NCBI GenBank assembly: GCA_035948855.1
Contig: DASZIT010000052.1
Location: forward strand, 38,880-102,879
Length of the DNA stretch: 64,000 nucleotides
Origin: DASZIT01 sp035948855
GTDB lineage: Bacteria; Actinomycetota; Acidimicrobiia; Acidimicrobiales; RAAP-2
Direction: 5' to 3'
Below the pieces are notes generated by a model. The model had not been told where the DNA came from and did not search any database. It was given only the letters and a program-made list of their open reading frames with translations. Numbering within the stretch: position 1 is the stretch's first letter; each line of letters begins with the position of its first letter. Below are positions 42,386-51,062 of the stretch, piece by piece. The translations under genes were made by a program, and so were the position numbers.

Positions 42386-43537
42386 TCAGATGTCGAACTT
42401 GATCACGCCGCGGATGTTGACCCCGGCGGCCAGGTCGTCGTAGCCGTTCTGGACTTGGTCGAGGGTGTACTCCTGGGTGACCAGTTTGTCGATCTCGAGC
42501 AGGCCCGCCTGGTACAGGCGGAGCAGGTTGGGGATCTGCACCCTCGGGCTGCACGAGCCGAAGACGGTCCCGAGCAGGGACTGATTGAACATGGCGAAGT
42601 TGAACAGGTTGAGGCTGACCTCCTCCTGGTTGAACGGGGCGATGGCGGTGGTCACCACCCGGCCGTCCTTGCTGGACAGCTGCACCGCCGGCCCGATCAG
42701 GTCTCCGGTCAGGACGCCGGGGGTGAGGATGACCACGTCGGCCATCCGCCCCTCGGTCAGCTCGGGAAGCAGGAAGGCGGCGTCGAGGATGGACGCCGCG
42801 CCGTGGGTGGCGCCGATCGCCTTGGCCTTCTCCACCTTGAAGGGCAGCGGATCGACGGCGACGACATAGCGCGCCCCGGCGATCTTGGCCCCCTGGACGG
42901 CCCCGGAGCCCACCCCACCACAACCGATGACCACCACCGTTTCGCCCGGCTTCACCTTGGCCCGGTCCACCGCCGAGCCGAATCCGGTGGAGATACCGCA
43001 GCTGATGAGGGCGGCGGCCTTCAACGACGCCCCGGGATCGATCTTGACCAGCGAGGCCTCGTTGGCCAGCACCGAATCCTGGAAGGTCCCCAGCTGGGTC
43101 ATCCGGTTCAGGTTCTGACCGTCGAGATGGTGCCGCCATTGACCGTCGCTGAACATCGGACCGGCCAGAATGGTCATGCCCAGGTCGCACAGGTACTGGC
43201 GGCCGGAGGCGCACCAGAAGCAACGCCCGCACGACGGGATGAAGGACATGGCGACATGGTCGCCTTCAGCCAACGTGTCGACCCCCGGACCCACCTCGGA
43301 GACGATGCCGGCTCCCTCGTGGCCGCCGATGATCGGGAACAGGGACTTGACCCCGAACACCTCGAGCACCTCGGGGGCGGCATCCATGTCGCCGGTGCGG
43401 AGGTGCTCGTCGGAGTGGCACAGGCCGGCGTACGCCATCTGGACCCGTACCTCGTGCGGTCCCGGCGCGTCGACCTCGATCTCTTCGACCTTCCAAGGCT
43501 CGTGGAGCCCAGTACAGACTGCGGCGCGGGTCTTCAT
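42386..43537 (-). CDS. NDMA-dependent (nicotinoprotein) alcohol dehydrogenase, mycofactocin-associated
   Basis: This 383-residue zinc alcohol dehydrogenase of the Rxyl_3153-like branch keeps NAD tightly bound and passes electrons to an external acceptor, mycofactocin in vivo and NDMA in vitro. Zinc ligands are C40 in GLCHSDEH, H73 in GGHEGAG and the structural cysteines 103, 106, 109 and 117 (SCGRCFWCASGRQYLC). The NAD site is VVVIGCGGVGSGAVQ, and the end is NIRGVIKFDI, nearly the same as the mycobacterial homologue I recall. It lies downstream of mftR on the minus strand with a 95-bp gap. Its place beside the mycofactocin operon supports it as a client enzyme. Confidence 0.92.
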   Translation of the reverse strand: MKTRAAVCTGLHEPWKVEEIEVDAPGPHEVRVQMAYAGLCHSDEHLRTGDMDAAPEVLEVFGVKSLFPIIGGHEGAGIVSEVGPGVDTLAEGDHVAMSFIPSCGRCFWCASGRQYLCDLGMTILAGPMFSDGQWRHHLDGQNLNRMTQLGTFQDSVLANEASLVKIDPGASLKAAALISCGISTGFGSAVDRAKVKPGETVVVIGCGGVGSGAVQGAKIAGARYVVAVDPLPFKVEKAKAIGATHGAASILDAAFLLPELTEGRMADVVILTPGVLTGDLIGPAVQLSSKDGRVVTTAIAPFNQEEVSLNLFNFAMFNQSLLGTVFGSCSPRVQIPNLLRLYQAGLLEIDKLVTQEYTLDQVQNGYDDLAAGVNIRGVIKFDI

Positions 43538-43632
43538 GTGAGTCGTCCTCCCCTAGTGGCTGCTTGAATTTAGCGGCGTCGACGTCGCGCCGTTCCCGGC
43601 CAGCATCGCGCCGACCCGGCGGTCCCGTCGAG

Positions 43633-44346
43633 TCAGGCCCCGGACATCCTCGAAGCCGGATCCCGGTGAACCCAGAGCCGGAGCCGGTCTTCGTCGAACC
43701 CGTCGGCCAGGAGCCGGAACGCCCCGTCGACCTCCCCGGTCAGGTCATCGGTCTCGTGCTGGGCCCAGCAGGCGAACGCCGCCATCGCGGTGCCCAGCGC
43801 CGACCGGGCCACCGCTTGCGGCCCGAGGTCGTCCGGAGACCCGCCGACCCGCCCGGCCACGAAGTCGGCGACCACCTCGCACCACTCGGTGTACCTCACC
43901 GCCGAGTGGGCCACCAGAGCGGGGACCGTGCTGATGAGGCCCATCCGGATCCGCAGTTCGTCGAGCTCCCCGGCCCCGAATCGGTTGGTGGCCACCACCG
44001 CCCGCCGCACCACGTCCATCATCGGCTCGTCCTGGGGGGCGCTCATCAACTGGTCGCGGAGCCGGACCAGTTCGGCGTCGAATTCCCCCCACACCACGTC
44101 CCGCTTGGAGCTGTAATAGCGGAAGAAGGTCCGCCGGCTGATCCCCACCGCGGCGGCGATCTCGTCGACGGTGGTGGCGTCGAACCCGTTGCGTTCGAAC
44201 AGGTCGAGCGCCAGACGGGCGATCGCCGCCCGGGTGGTGCTGGGGCGCCGGCCGCGGGCCACTTCGGACGCGGCGCCCCCGACTCCCGCCTCGACCCTGT
44301 CGGCTCCCATCGGGTTGGTTCCAGTCACAGACTTCCATTTTGGCAT
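43633..44346 (-). CDS. mftR: Mycofactocin-system TetR regulator MftR
   Basis: A 237-residue TetR-type regulator with the helix-turn-helix in RLALDLFERNGFDATTVDEIAAAVGISRRTFFRYYSSKRDVVW (about residues 45-85). The RTFFRYYSSKRDVVWGEFD segment is the MftR-type version. The C-terminal domain is helical and would bind an acyl-CoA or similar ligand; oleoyl-CoA has been reported for mycobacterial MftR, as I recall. It is divergent from mftA, with only about 67 bp between the two starts, and would control that promoter. The start ATG is 44346; there is no ribosome site, so the mRNA may be leaderless. Confidence 0.87.
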   Translation of the reverse strand: MPKWKSVTGTNPMGADRVEAGVGGAASEVARGRRPSTTRAAIARLALDLFERNGFDATTVDEIAAAVGISRRTFFRYYSSKRDVVWGEFDAELVRLRDQLMSAPQDEPMMDVVRRAVVATNRFGAGELDELRIRMGLISTVPALVAHSAVRYTEWCEVVADFVAGRVGGSPDDLGPQAVARSALGTAMAAFACWAQHETDDLTGEVDGAFRLLADGFDEDRLRLWVHRDPASRMSGA

Positions 44347-44350
44347 CGAG

Positions 44351-44359
44351 TGCTATAAA
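44351..44359 (+). promoter_or_regulatory. Candidate extended -10 promoter of the mft operon
   Basis: TGCTATAAA at 44351-44359 is an exact extended -10 motif (TGn followed by TATAAA). No convincing -35 is present. Transcription would begin near 44366, leaving a leader of about 48 bases before mftA, whose start has GGAGG at 44404-44408. The same stretch overlaps the start of mftR on the other strand, so MftR binding here would affect both directions. Confidence 0.45.
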
Positions 44360-44413
44360 GTCAACACACAGTCCGTCATCCGGCCCGTGCCGGTCGATTT
44401 TCCGGAGGTTCCC

Positions 44414-44560
44414 ATGCCTGATCCCGTCATCGAGCACCGCGACCCATCCCCCGCCACCGGCAATCCGGCCGTCGACGAGGACGGCGCCGAGCCGTCCCTG
44501 GTCGAGGCCGACCTCCTGGTCGAGGACGTGTCCATCGACGGCATGTGCGGCGTCTACTAG
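44414..44560 (+). CDS. mftA: Mycofactocin precursor peptide MftA
   Basis: The 48-residue precursor ends in VSIDGMCGVY, the conserved core from whose Val-Tyr end mycofactocin is made. MftC decarboxylates and links the last two residues and MftE releases the C-terminal dipeptide product. The rest is an acidic leader (LVEADLLVEDVSIDGMC) for recognition by MftB. The ATG at 44414 has GGAGG five bases upstream. It is the first gene of the operon, followed by mftB 13 bases later. The conserved glycine-methionine-cysteine-glycine-valine-tyrosine ending makes the identity safe. Confidence 0.96.
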   Translation: MPDPVIEHRDPSPATGNPAVDEDGAEPSLVEADLLVEDVSIDGMCGVY

Positions 44561-44573
44561 GCCCCGCCGGCTC

Positions 44574-44876
44574 ATGCCCCCCACCGTCCCGGTCGGGACC
44601 ACCGCCTTCGACCCCTCGCTGCCCTGGGCGCTGCACCCCCAGGTGTCGCTCCGGCCCGAGTCATTCGGCGCGCTGGCCTACCACTTCGGGACCCGGCGCC
44701 TGTCGTTCTTGAAGAGCCCCACTCTGTTGGCGGTGGTCTCTTCGCTGGCCACCCAGCCCACCGGCCGGGATGCCTGCACCGCGGCGGGGGTGGCCGCCGA
44801 CGAGCTCCCCTCCTACGAGCGGGCCCTGGCCACCCTGGCCGAGTCCGGGATGATCTGCGAGCGGAGCGCCTCATGA
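44574..44876 (+). CDS. mftB: Mycofactocin precursor-recognition chaperone MftB
   Basis: The 100-residue protein is the small RRE-type partner that binds the MftA leader and presents it to MftC. The typical segment is WALHPQVSLRPESFGALAYHFGTRRLSFLKSPTLLAVV, followed by a short helical end (ERALATLAESGMICERS). It has no cysteine cluster of its own. The ATG at 44574 lies 13 bases after mftA, and its stop overlaps mftC by 4 bp (ATGA). A strong ribosome site is lacking, so translation may depend on mftA. Confidence 0.93.
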   Translation: MPPTVPVGTTAFDPSLPWALHPQVSLRPESFGALAYHFGTRRLSFLKSPTLLAVVSSLATQPTGRDACTAAGVAADELPSYERALATLAESGMICERSAS

Positions 44877-46099
44877 CCCTGGTCGCCGCCGAGCGCCCGA
44901 CCCCCCTCCGGTTGGTCGACCAGTTCCAGCTGGGACTCGATGCGCCGATCTGTCTGACCTGGGAGCTCACCTACGCCTGCAACCTGGCCTGCGTGCACTG
45001 CCTGTCGAGCTCGGGCCGACGCGATCCGAACGAGCTGTCCACCGCCGAGTGCAAGCGGCTCATCGACGAGTTCGAGCGGATGCAGATCTTCTACGTCAAC
45101 ATCGGTGGCGGCGAGCCCACCATCCGGAACGATTTCTGGGAGCTGGTCGACTACGCCACCGCCCACCACGTGGGGATCAAGTTCTCCACCAACGGATCGA
45201 GGATCACCCCGGAGGTGGCCGAGCGCCTGGCCTCGAGTGACTACGTGGACGTGCAGATCTCCCTCGACGGTGCCAGCCCCGAGGTGAACGACGCGGTGCG
45301 GGGGGTGGGCTCGTTCGACACCGCGGTCCGGGCCATGGAGCGGATGGCGGCGGCCGGCTTCGTCGGATTCAAGCTGTCGGTGGTGGTCACCCGGCAGAAC
45401 GTCTCCCAGCTCGACGCCTTCCAGGCGCTGGCCGACCGGTACCGGGCCCAGCTCCGTCTCACCCGGCTGCGCCCCTCGGGGCGGGGGGCCGACGTCTGGG
45501 ACGAGCTCCATCCGACGGCCGAGCAGCAGCGCACGCTGTACGAGTGGTTGCTGGGGCACGGCGAGCAGGTGCTGACGGGAGACTCCTTCTTCCACCTGGC
45601 CGGCTACGGCGAGTCGCTGCCCGGGCTCAATCTCTGCGGCGCCGGTCGGGTCGTCTGCCTGGTCGACCCGGTGGGCGACGTCTACGCCTGCCCGTTTGCC
45701 ATCCACGACGAGTTCCTGGCCGGGAACGTGCGCTCGCCGGGAGGATTCGACCGGGTCTGGAAGTCCTCCGTGCTCTTCGGCGAGCTCCGCCGGCCCGACA
45801 CCGGAGGCGCCTGTGCCTCCTGCGGGAGTTATGACGCCTGCCGGGGCGGATGCATGGCGGCCAAGTTCTTCACCGGCCTCCCGCTCGACGGGCCCGACCC
45901 CGAGTGCGTGCTCGGCCACGGCGAAGGCAGGCTGGCCGCGGTGGGCGACACCCTCTTGCCCCAGCCGTCTCCCGACCACTCGCGCCGGGCCCGGGGCTCG
46001 GTGGCGCCGGTGGCGGTGGTCCTCCTCCCCCGCCGTCCCGATCGAGCCTGCGACGAGCACCCGCTGGCCGACTTCGGCGCCGGCCACCGTCCGCACTGA
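44873..46099 (+). CDS. mftC: Mycofactocin radical SAM maturase MftC
   Basis: The 408-residue radical SAM-SPASM enzyme acts on the C-terminal tyrosine and valine of MftA: oxidative decarboxylation of tyrosine, then a carbon-carbon link to valine. The SAM cluster is CNLACVHC (C36, C40, C43), followed by NIGGGEPTIRNDFW. SPASM cysteines follow in LNLCGAGRVVCLVDPVGDVYACPFA and TGGACASCGSYDACRGGCMAAK. A proline/arginine-rich tail beyond residue 375 is longer than usual. The start overlaps mftB by 4 bp. Confidence 0.96.
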   Translation: MTLVAAERPTPLRLVDQFQLGLDAPICLTWELTYACNLACVHCLSSSGRRDPNELSTAECKRLIDEFERMQIFYVNIGGGEPTIRNDFWELVDYATAHHVGIKFSTNGSRITPEVAERLASSDYVDVQISLDGASPEVNDAVRGVGSFDTAVRAMERMAAAGFVGFKLSVVVTRQNVSQLDAFQALADRYRAQLRLTRLRPSGRGADVWDELHPTAEQQRTLYEWLLGHGEQVLTGDSFFHLAGYGESLPGLNLCGAGRVVCLVDPVGDVYACPFAIHDEFLAGNVRSPGGFDRVWKSSVLFGELRRPDTGGACASCGSYDACRGGCMAAKFFTGLPLDGPDPECVLGHGEGRLAAVGDTLLPQPSPDHSRRARGSVAPVAVVLLPRRPDRACDEHPLADFGAGHRPH

Positions 46100-46102
46100 C
46101 AG

Positions 46103-48061
46103 GTGTCCAGCCTCGTCGACGCCATCTCCGTGGCCGGAAGGACCGCACCCTCGAGGGTGATCTTCGGGCCGCACGAGACCAATCTGGGCGACGATCGCCG
46201 GATCAGCCAACGTCACGTGGCCTACTACCAGGCGAGGGCGGCCGGAGGCAGCGGCGTCATCGTGACCGAGACCGCCTCGGTGCACCCGTCGGACTGGCCG
46301 TATGAGCGGGCGCCGCTGGCCGGCGACTGCGGGCCGGGATGGGCGGCGGTGGCCGCCGGGTGCCGGCCGTACGGCACCCTGGTCCTGGCCGGGCTCGGAC
46401 ACGCCGGGGGCCAGGGCTCCAGCGCCTACTCCCAGTCGGTGATGTGGGCCCCCTCGAGGGTGGCCGACGCCATCAATCGGGAGATGCCGATGGAGATGGA
46501 GCCAGCCGAGATCGACCAACTGGTGGACGGGTTCGCGGAGGCGGCCCGACTGGCCGTCGACACCGGGCTCGACGGGGTGGAGATCGACGTCGGCCCCCTC
46601 TCCCTGCTGCGGCAGTTCCACTCCGGGCTCACCAACCTGCGGTCCGACGGCTACGGGACCGACAAGCTCCGGCTCACCAACGAGGTGGTGGCCGCCGTCC
46701 GCCAGGCCATCGGTGCCGATCAGGTGATCTCGGTCCGGCTGTGCTGCGACGAGCTGGCCCCGTGGGCGGGGATCACCCCCGACCATGCCGCCGATCACGT
46801 CGCCGCCCTGGCCGGACAGGTCGACCTGATGGTGGTGGTGCGGGGCGGCCCCTTCTCGGCGGCCGCCTACCGGCCCGACGCCCACGCGCCTCCCAACTTC
46901 AACGCCGACCTCTGCCGGCGGATGCGGGAAGCGGCCGGCGCCCGGATGCCGGTGGTGTTGCAGGGCAGCGTGATCGATCCGGGTGCCGCCCAGGCGGCGC
47001 TGGACGACGGCACCGCCGACCTGGTGGAGATGACCCGGGCCCAGATCGCCGACCCCCGACTGGTCACCCGGGTCCGCGACGGCGCCGCCCATCGGATCCG
47101 GCCGTGCATTCTCTGCAATCAGGCCTGCCGAGTGCGGGACAACCGCAACCCCCTGGTGAGCTGCGTGGGTGAGCCCCGCAGCGGTCACGAGACGACCGAC
47201 CCGGACACCGAGGGCACCGACCCGGTGGTTCACCAGGTGTTGGTGGTGGGGGGCGGCATCGCCGGCCTCGAGTGTGCCCGGGTGCTGGCCGGACGCGGCC
47301 ACCGGGTGCGGCTGGTGGAGCGGGGCCCGCAGCTGGGTGGGGCAGCCAAGGCCGCGTCGGTGGGCCCGGGCCGAGCCCGGATGGCCGAGCTGAGCGGGTG
47401 GCTGGAGGCCGAGGTCCGGGCCGCGGGGGTGGTGGTCGAGGTCGGTACCGAAGTCATCGCCGCCGACCTCGATGCGGCTGCCGCCTCGGGCGGTTCAGTG
47501 GTCGTCGCCACCGGCGCCCGAACACGGCCTCTCGATCTTCCGGTCGACGAGACCGTCACCGTCATCGACGGGCTCTCGGCGCTGGCCGGAGGGTCGGCCC
47601 GGATCCCCGACGGTCCGGTGGCGGTGCACGATCCGGTGGGCGGGCCCGTCGGGGTCGGGGTGGCGGAATGGCTGGCCGCCGAGGGACGCCAGGTCTCGAT
47701 CGTCACCCCCGATCCGATCGCCGGCACCCTGCTGGCACTCAGCGGGGACCTGGCCGATGCCAACACCCGGTTGCAGCAGGCCGGGGTTAGGCGTGAGCTC
47801 CGGGCCATCCTCCGCGGCGCCAAGGGCGGCCGGGTCCAGCTCGACGACGTCTGGACCGGCGAGCGGCGGGAGATCGACGCCGCGGTCATCGTCGACTGCG
47901 GCCACCGGCTGCCGGAGGAAACGCTGCACGCGGCCCGGCCCGGCACCCCCCGGGCCGGGGACTGCGTGGCCCCCCGCACCATCCTCGAGGCCGTCCTCGA
48001 AGGGCGGCGCCGGGCGCTGGAAATCGGGGCCGGGGCCGCCTCCGGGTCGGTGGTCCGATGA
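46103..48061 (+). CDS. Mycofactocin-system FadH/OYE-family oxidoreductase 1
   Basis: The 652-residue flavoprotein has an N-terminal OYE-type FMN barrel (about 1-350), a four-cysteine cluster in CILCNQACRVRDNRNPLVSC, and a C-terminal FAD/NAD(P) reductase half starting VLVVGGGIAGLECARVLAGRG (about 375). Layout matches 2,4-dienoyl-CoA reductase. The barrel segment that normally carries the two catalytic histidines reads GVEIDVGPLSLLRQFHSG, so the usual HxxH-like pair is gone and the ring-reduction chemistry may be altered or lost. The GTG start lies 3 bases after mftC. It occupies the place of mftD in mycobacterial operons. It may pass electrons to or from mycofactocin. Confidence 0.88.
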   Translation: MSSLVDAISVAGRTAPSRVIFGPHETNLGDDRRISQRHVAYYQARAAGGSGVIVTETASVHPSDWPYERAPLAGDCGPGWAAVAAGCRPYGTLVLAGLGHAGGQGSSAYSQSVMWAPSRVADAINREMPMEMEPAEIDQLVDGFAEAARLAVDTGLDGVEIDVGPLSLLRQFHSGLTNLRSDGYGTDKLRLTNEVVAAVRQAIGADQVISVRLCCDELAPWAGITPDHAADHVAALAGQVDLMVVVRGGPFSAAAYRPDAHAPPNFNADLCRRMREAAGARMPVVLQGSVIDPGAAQAALDDGTADLVEMTRAQIADPRLVTRVRDGAAHRIRPCILCNQACRVRDNRNPLVSCVGEPRSGHETTDPDTEGTDPVVHQVLVVGGGIAGLECARVLAGRGHRVRLVERGPQLGGAAKAASVGPGRARMAELSGWLEAEVRAAGVVVEVGTEVIAADLDAAAASGGSVVVATGARTRPLDLPVDETVTVIDGLSALAGGSARIPDGPVAVHDPVGGPVGVGVAEWLAAEGRQVSIVTPDPIAGTLLALSGDLADANTRLQQAGVRRELRAILRGAKGGRVQLDDVWTGERREIDAAVIVDCGHRLPEETLHAARPGTPRAGDCVAPRTILEAVLEGRRRALEIGAGAASGSVVR

Positions 48062-50031
48062 GCGCCGGCAGCCACTACCGCCATCTGTTCACGCCCCTCC
48101 GGATCGGGCCGGTGACGGTCCGCAACCGGATCGTGTTCTCCGCCCACCTGACCAACTACGCGGCCGAGGGTCTGCCCACTGAGCAGCACGCCGCCTACTA
48201 CGCGGCCCGGGCAGCGGGCGGCAGCGGCCTGATCATCACCGAGGAGCACTCCACCCACGTCACCGACTGGCCGTACGAGAAGCTGATCCACGGCTTCAAC
48301 CCGGCGGTGCTCCCCGGCTACCGGCGCATCACCGACGCGGTGCACGCCCACGACGTGCCCATCTTCGCCCAGATCAACCACAACGGCGGGCAGGCGTCGA
48401 GCATGTACAGCCGGGTGCCGGTGTGGGCCCCCAGCCCGGTGCCCGACCCCCTGTTCCGCGAGGTGCCCAAGGCGGTCGAGCTCCCGGAGATCGCCGCGAT
48501 CGTGGCCGGCTACGCCGAGGTGGCCGAACGCTGCATCGCGGGCGGCTTCGACGGCATCGAGCTCCAGTGCTCCCACTCGTCCATCGTGCGGGGATTCCTC
48601 TCCCCGGCCACCAACCGCCGGACCGACGGCTACGGGGGCCCGCTGGAGAACCGGGCCCGCCTCCTGCTGGAGATCGTCGACGCGGTGCGCGAGGCGATCG
48701 GCACCGACCGGGCCCTCGGGGTCCGGTTGTGCGGGGACGAGCTCATCGAGGGGGGCACCGGCATCGACGACGCGGTGGCGGTGGCCAAGATGGTGGATGC
48801 CAGCAGCCGGGTCGACTACATCAACACCTCGATCGGGGTGGCCACCGCCACCCTCTACATGATCGAGGCCAGCATGCAGGTCCCCCCGGGGTACGCGATG
48901 TTCATCCCCAGCGCCATCCGCCAGGCCGTCGGTCTCCCGGTGGTCGGGGTCGGTCGGTTCAAGGACCCGTTGCAGGCCGACCGGGCGCTCGACGAGGGCC
49001 AGTGCGATCTGGTCGGGGTGGTCCGGGGCCAGATCGCCGACCCCGACTTCGCGGCCAAGGCGAGGTCCGGCCACGCCACCGACATCCGGACCTGTCTGTC
49101 CTGCAACCAGGAGTGCGTCGGCCGGATGGGCCTCAACCGGTGGCTCGGGTGCATCGAGAGCCCCCGCACCGGCCGAGAGGCGATACCGCTGCCACTCCCC
49201 CACCGACCGAAACGGGTGGTGGTGGTGGGCGGGGGCCCGGGAGGGCTGCAGGCGGCGGTGACCGCCGCCGAGCGCGGCCACCGGGTAGTGCTCTTCGAAC
49301 GTGAGGACCGGCTCGGCGGCCAGGTGCAGGTGGCGGCCACCGTGCCCAGCCGGGCCGAATTCCTCGACATCGCCCGCAACCTCATCGTCAACGCCCGCCG
49401 GGCCGGGGTCGACATCCGTACCGGCCACGACGCCGATGCCGACGCGATCCGGGCCGAGCACCCTGACGCGGTGATCCTGGCCACCGGCGCCCGGCCGTCG
49501 CGGCCCTGGTGGGCCGCCGACCATCCCCGGGTGGTGGACGTCCGCGACGTGCTCGAGGGGCGGGTCTCTCCTGCCGGCGAGGTGGTGGTGGTCGACGAAC
49601 TCGGCTTCCACCAGGCCACCTCCACCGCCGAGTTGCTGGCCGACCGGGGCTGCCGGGTGGAGATCGTTTCCAACGCCATGGTGGTGGGCCAGGACCTCGG
49701 CATCACCCTGGACATGGAGACCTGGAACGTGAAGGCCCACGCCAAGGGGATCGCCCAGAGCGTGGACCTGGTGCCGATGGGGGCCGCGCTCCTGGAGGGA
49801 GGCACCCATCCCAGCGGGGTCGAGCTCGCCCTCCAGCACCACCCCACCGGTACCGACCAGCAACGCCGGTGCGACTGGTTGGTGTGTGCCGTCCAGCAGC
49901 AACCCGAGGACGGCTTGTGGTCGGAGCTGCGCGACTCGGCCTTCCCCGTCTACCGGGTGGGGGACTGCCTGGCCCCCCGGCGGGCCCACGCCGCGGTCAT
50001 CGAGGGCCACCGGGTGGCGGTGGCGTTGTGA
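48058..50031 (+). CDS. Mycofactocin-system FadH/OYE-family oxidoreductase 2
   Basis: A 657-residue paralogue of the previous gene. The FMN barrel opens HLFTPLRIGPVTVRNRIVFSAHLTNYA. It has one substrate-site histidine retained in GIELQCSHSSIVRGF, the iron-sulfur cluster cysteines in CLSCNQECVGRMGLNRWLGC, and the FAD/NAD(P) half from VVVVGGGPGGLQAAV (about 383). It overlaps the previous gene by 4 bp (ATGA) and the next by 4 bp (GTGA). Because it keeps more of the typical catalytic site than its partner, the two may form a mixed complex. The substrate is not known. Confidence 0.9.
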   Translation: MSAGSHYRHLFTPLRIGPVTVRNRIVFSAHLTNYAAEGLPTEQHAAYYAARAAGGSGLIITEEHSTHVTDWPYEKLIHGFNPAVLPGYRRITDAVHAHDVPIFAQINHNGGQASSMYSRVPVWAPSPVPDPLFREVPKAVELPEIAAIVAGYAEVAERCIAGGFDGIELQCSHSSIVRGFLSPATNRRTDGYGGPLENRARLLLEIVDAVREAIGTDRALGVRLCGDELIEGGTGIDDAVAVAKMVDASSRVDYINTSIGVATATLYMIEASMQVPPGYAMFIPSAIRQAVGLPVVGVGRFKDPLQADRALDEGQCDLVGVVRGQIADPDFAAKARSGHATDIRTCLSCNQECVGRMGLNRWLGCIESPRTGREAIPLPLPHRPKRVVVVGGGPGGLQAAVTAAERGHRVVLFEREDRLGGQVQVAATVPSRAEFLDIARNLIVNARRAGVDIRTGHDADADAIRAEHPDAVILATGARPSRPWWAADHPRVVDVRDVLEGRVSPAGEVVVVDELGFHQATSTAELLADRGCRVEIVSNAMVVGQDLGITLDMETWNVKAHAKGIAQSVDLVPMGAALLEGGTHPSGVELALQHHPTGTDQQRRCDWLVCAVQQQPEDGLWSELRDSAFPVYRVGDCLAPRRAHAAVIEGHRVAVAL

Positions 50032-51062
50032 GCGGGATGGATCCCGGGCGACCGGTGGCGGTGGTGGTGGCCCGCGACGGCCGGCTGCCGGTCGGGGCCG
50101 ACGAGGCGGTGGCCGAGGCCGGGGAGCAGGTGGTGGTGGTCGGCTCCGGCACGGTGGATGCGGCCCGGTCGTTACTGGCCGCGCAACGGGCGTGGTGCTG
50201 CGAGACGGGTCCCGGGTTACGGCCGGGGGCGCTGTCCGGGGTGGTGGCCGACCTGGTGGCCGGGGTGCCACTGGTGGTCATGCCCTCGTCCCCCGACGGC
50301 CGGGATCTCGCCCCGCGGGTGGCGGCCCGACTGGGGGTGCCCTACATCGCCCACGCCGTCTCGGTGTGCGCCCGGACCGGTCCGGCGGGATTCCGGGTCG
50401 GGGCCGAGGTGTCCCGGCTCGACGACCGGATCCTGGTCCCGGTGACCGTCGACGGTCCGGCGGTGGCCACCCTGGTGCCGGGGAGCCGCACCGTGGTCCC
50501 GGTGGACCGGCCGTCGTCCTGGGAGCCGGAGCTCATCGCTCCGGCGGTGGCGGCACCCCCGGGGGAGCCCGCCACCCCGCCCGACCCCGAGGTCATCGAG
50601 GTGCTGAAACCCGACCCCGCCACCATGGACCTGGCCGATGCCACCCGGGTGCTGGCCGGAGGGGCGGGCCTGGCCGCCCACGCCTCCGATCACCGGGCCC
50701 GGGCCACCTTCGAGCTCCTGGTGCAGGTGGCGGCGGCGTTGGGGGCGTCGGCCGGGGCCACCCGGGTGGCCACCGACGCCGGCTGGATCGGCTACGAGCG
50801 ACAGATCGGGACCACCGGGGTGGCCATCGACCCCGACCTGTACATCGCCTTCGGGGTGTCGGGGGCCACCCAGCACGTCGGCGGGCTCGGGACCCCCCGG
50901 CATGTGGTCAGCGTCAACACCGACCCCTCCTGCCCGATGACGGCGATGGCCGATCTCGGCCTGGTCACCGACGGGCCCGGGCTGCTGGCCGAGCTGGCCC
51001 GGCGGTTCGGCGTCGCCGTCCCGGCCGGCGCCATTCCCGACCCGGCACGAGGCGGGTCGTGA
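50028..51062 (+). CDS. Electron transfer flavoprotein alpha subunit, mycofactocin-associated
   Basis: The 344-residue ETF alpha holds the FAD in a C-terminal domain: GATRVATDAGWIGYERQIGTTG and PDLYIAFGVSGATQHVGGLG (about residues 245-290) match the ETF alpha signature. The N-terminal half is shortened and rich in proline and alanine. With the ETF beta three genes further on it would make a heterodimer that carries electrons between a dehydrogenase and the FixC-like enzyme. The GTG at 50028 overlaps the OYE2 stop. A start ATG at 50037 is possible. Confidence 0.85.
   Translation: MSGMDPGRPVAVVVARDGRLPVGADEAVAEAGEQVVVVGSGTVDAARSLLAAQRAWCCETGPGLRPGALSGVVADLVAGVPLVVMPSSPDGRDLAPRVAARLGVPYIAHAVSVCARTGPAGFRVGAEVSRLDDRILVPVTVDGPAVATLVPGSRTVVPVDRPSSWEPELIAPAVAAPPGEPATPPDPEVIEVLKPDPATMDLADATRVLAGGAGLAAHASDHRARATFELLVQVAAALGASAGATRVATDAGWIGYERQIGTTGVAIDPDLYIAFGVSGATQHVGGLGTPRHVVSVNTDPSCPMTAMADLGLVTDGPGLLAELARRFGVAVPAGAIPDPARGGS

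Noticed and set aside
44331..44361. Palindrome for MftR between mftR and mftA
   Set aside because: Only the outer four bases of the candidate arms match; not convincing.
44813..47302. Second long minus-strand frame antisense to mftC and OYE1
   Set aside because: No domain, and mftC and OYE1 are secure on the plus strand.
47230..50271. Long minus-strand frame inside the mft operon
   Set aside because: Antisense to two clear flavoenzyme genes; its amino-acid make-up (Pro, Arg, His rich) is typical of high-GC shadow frames.
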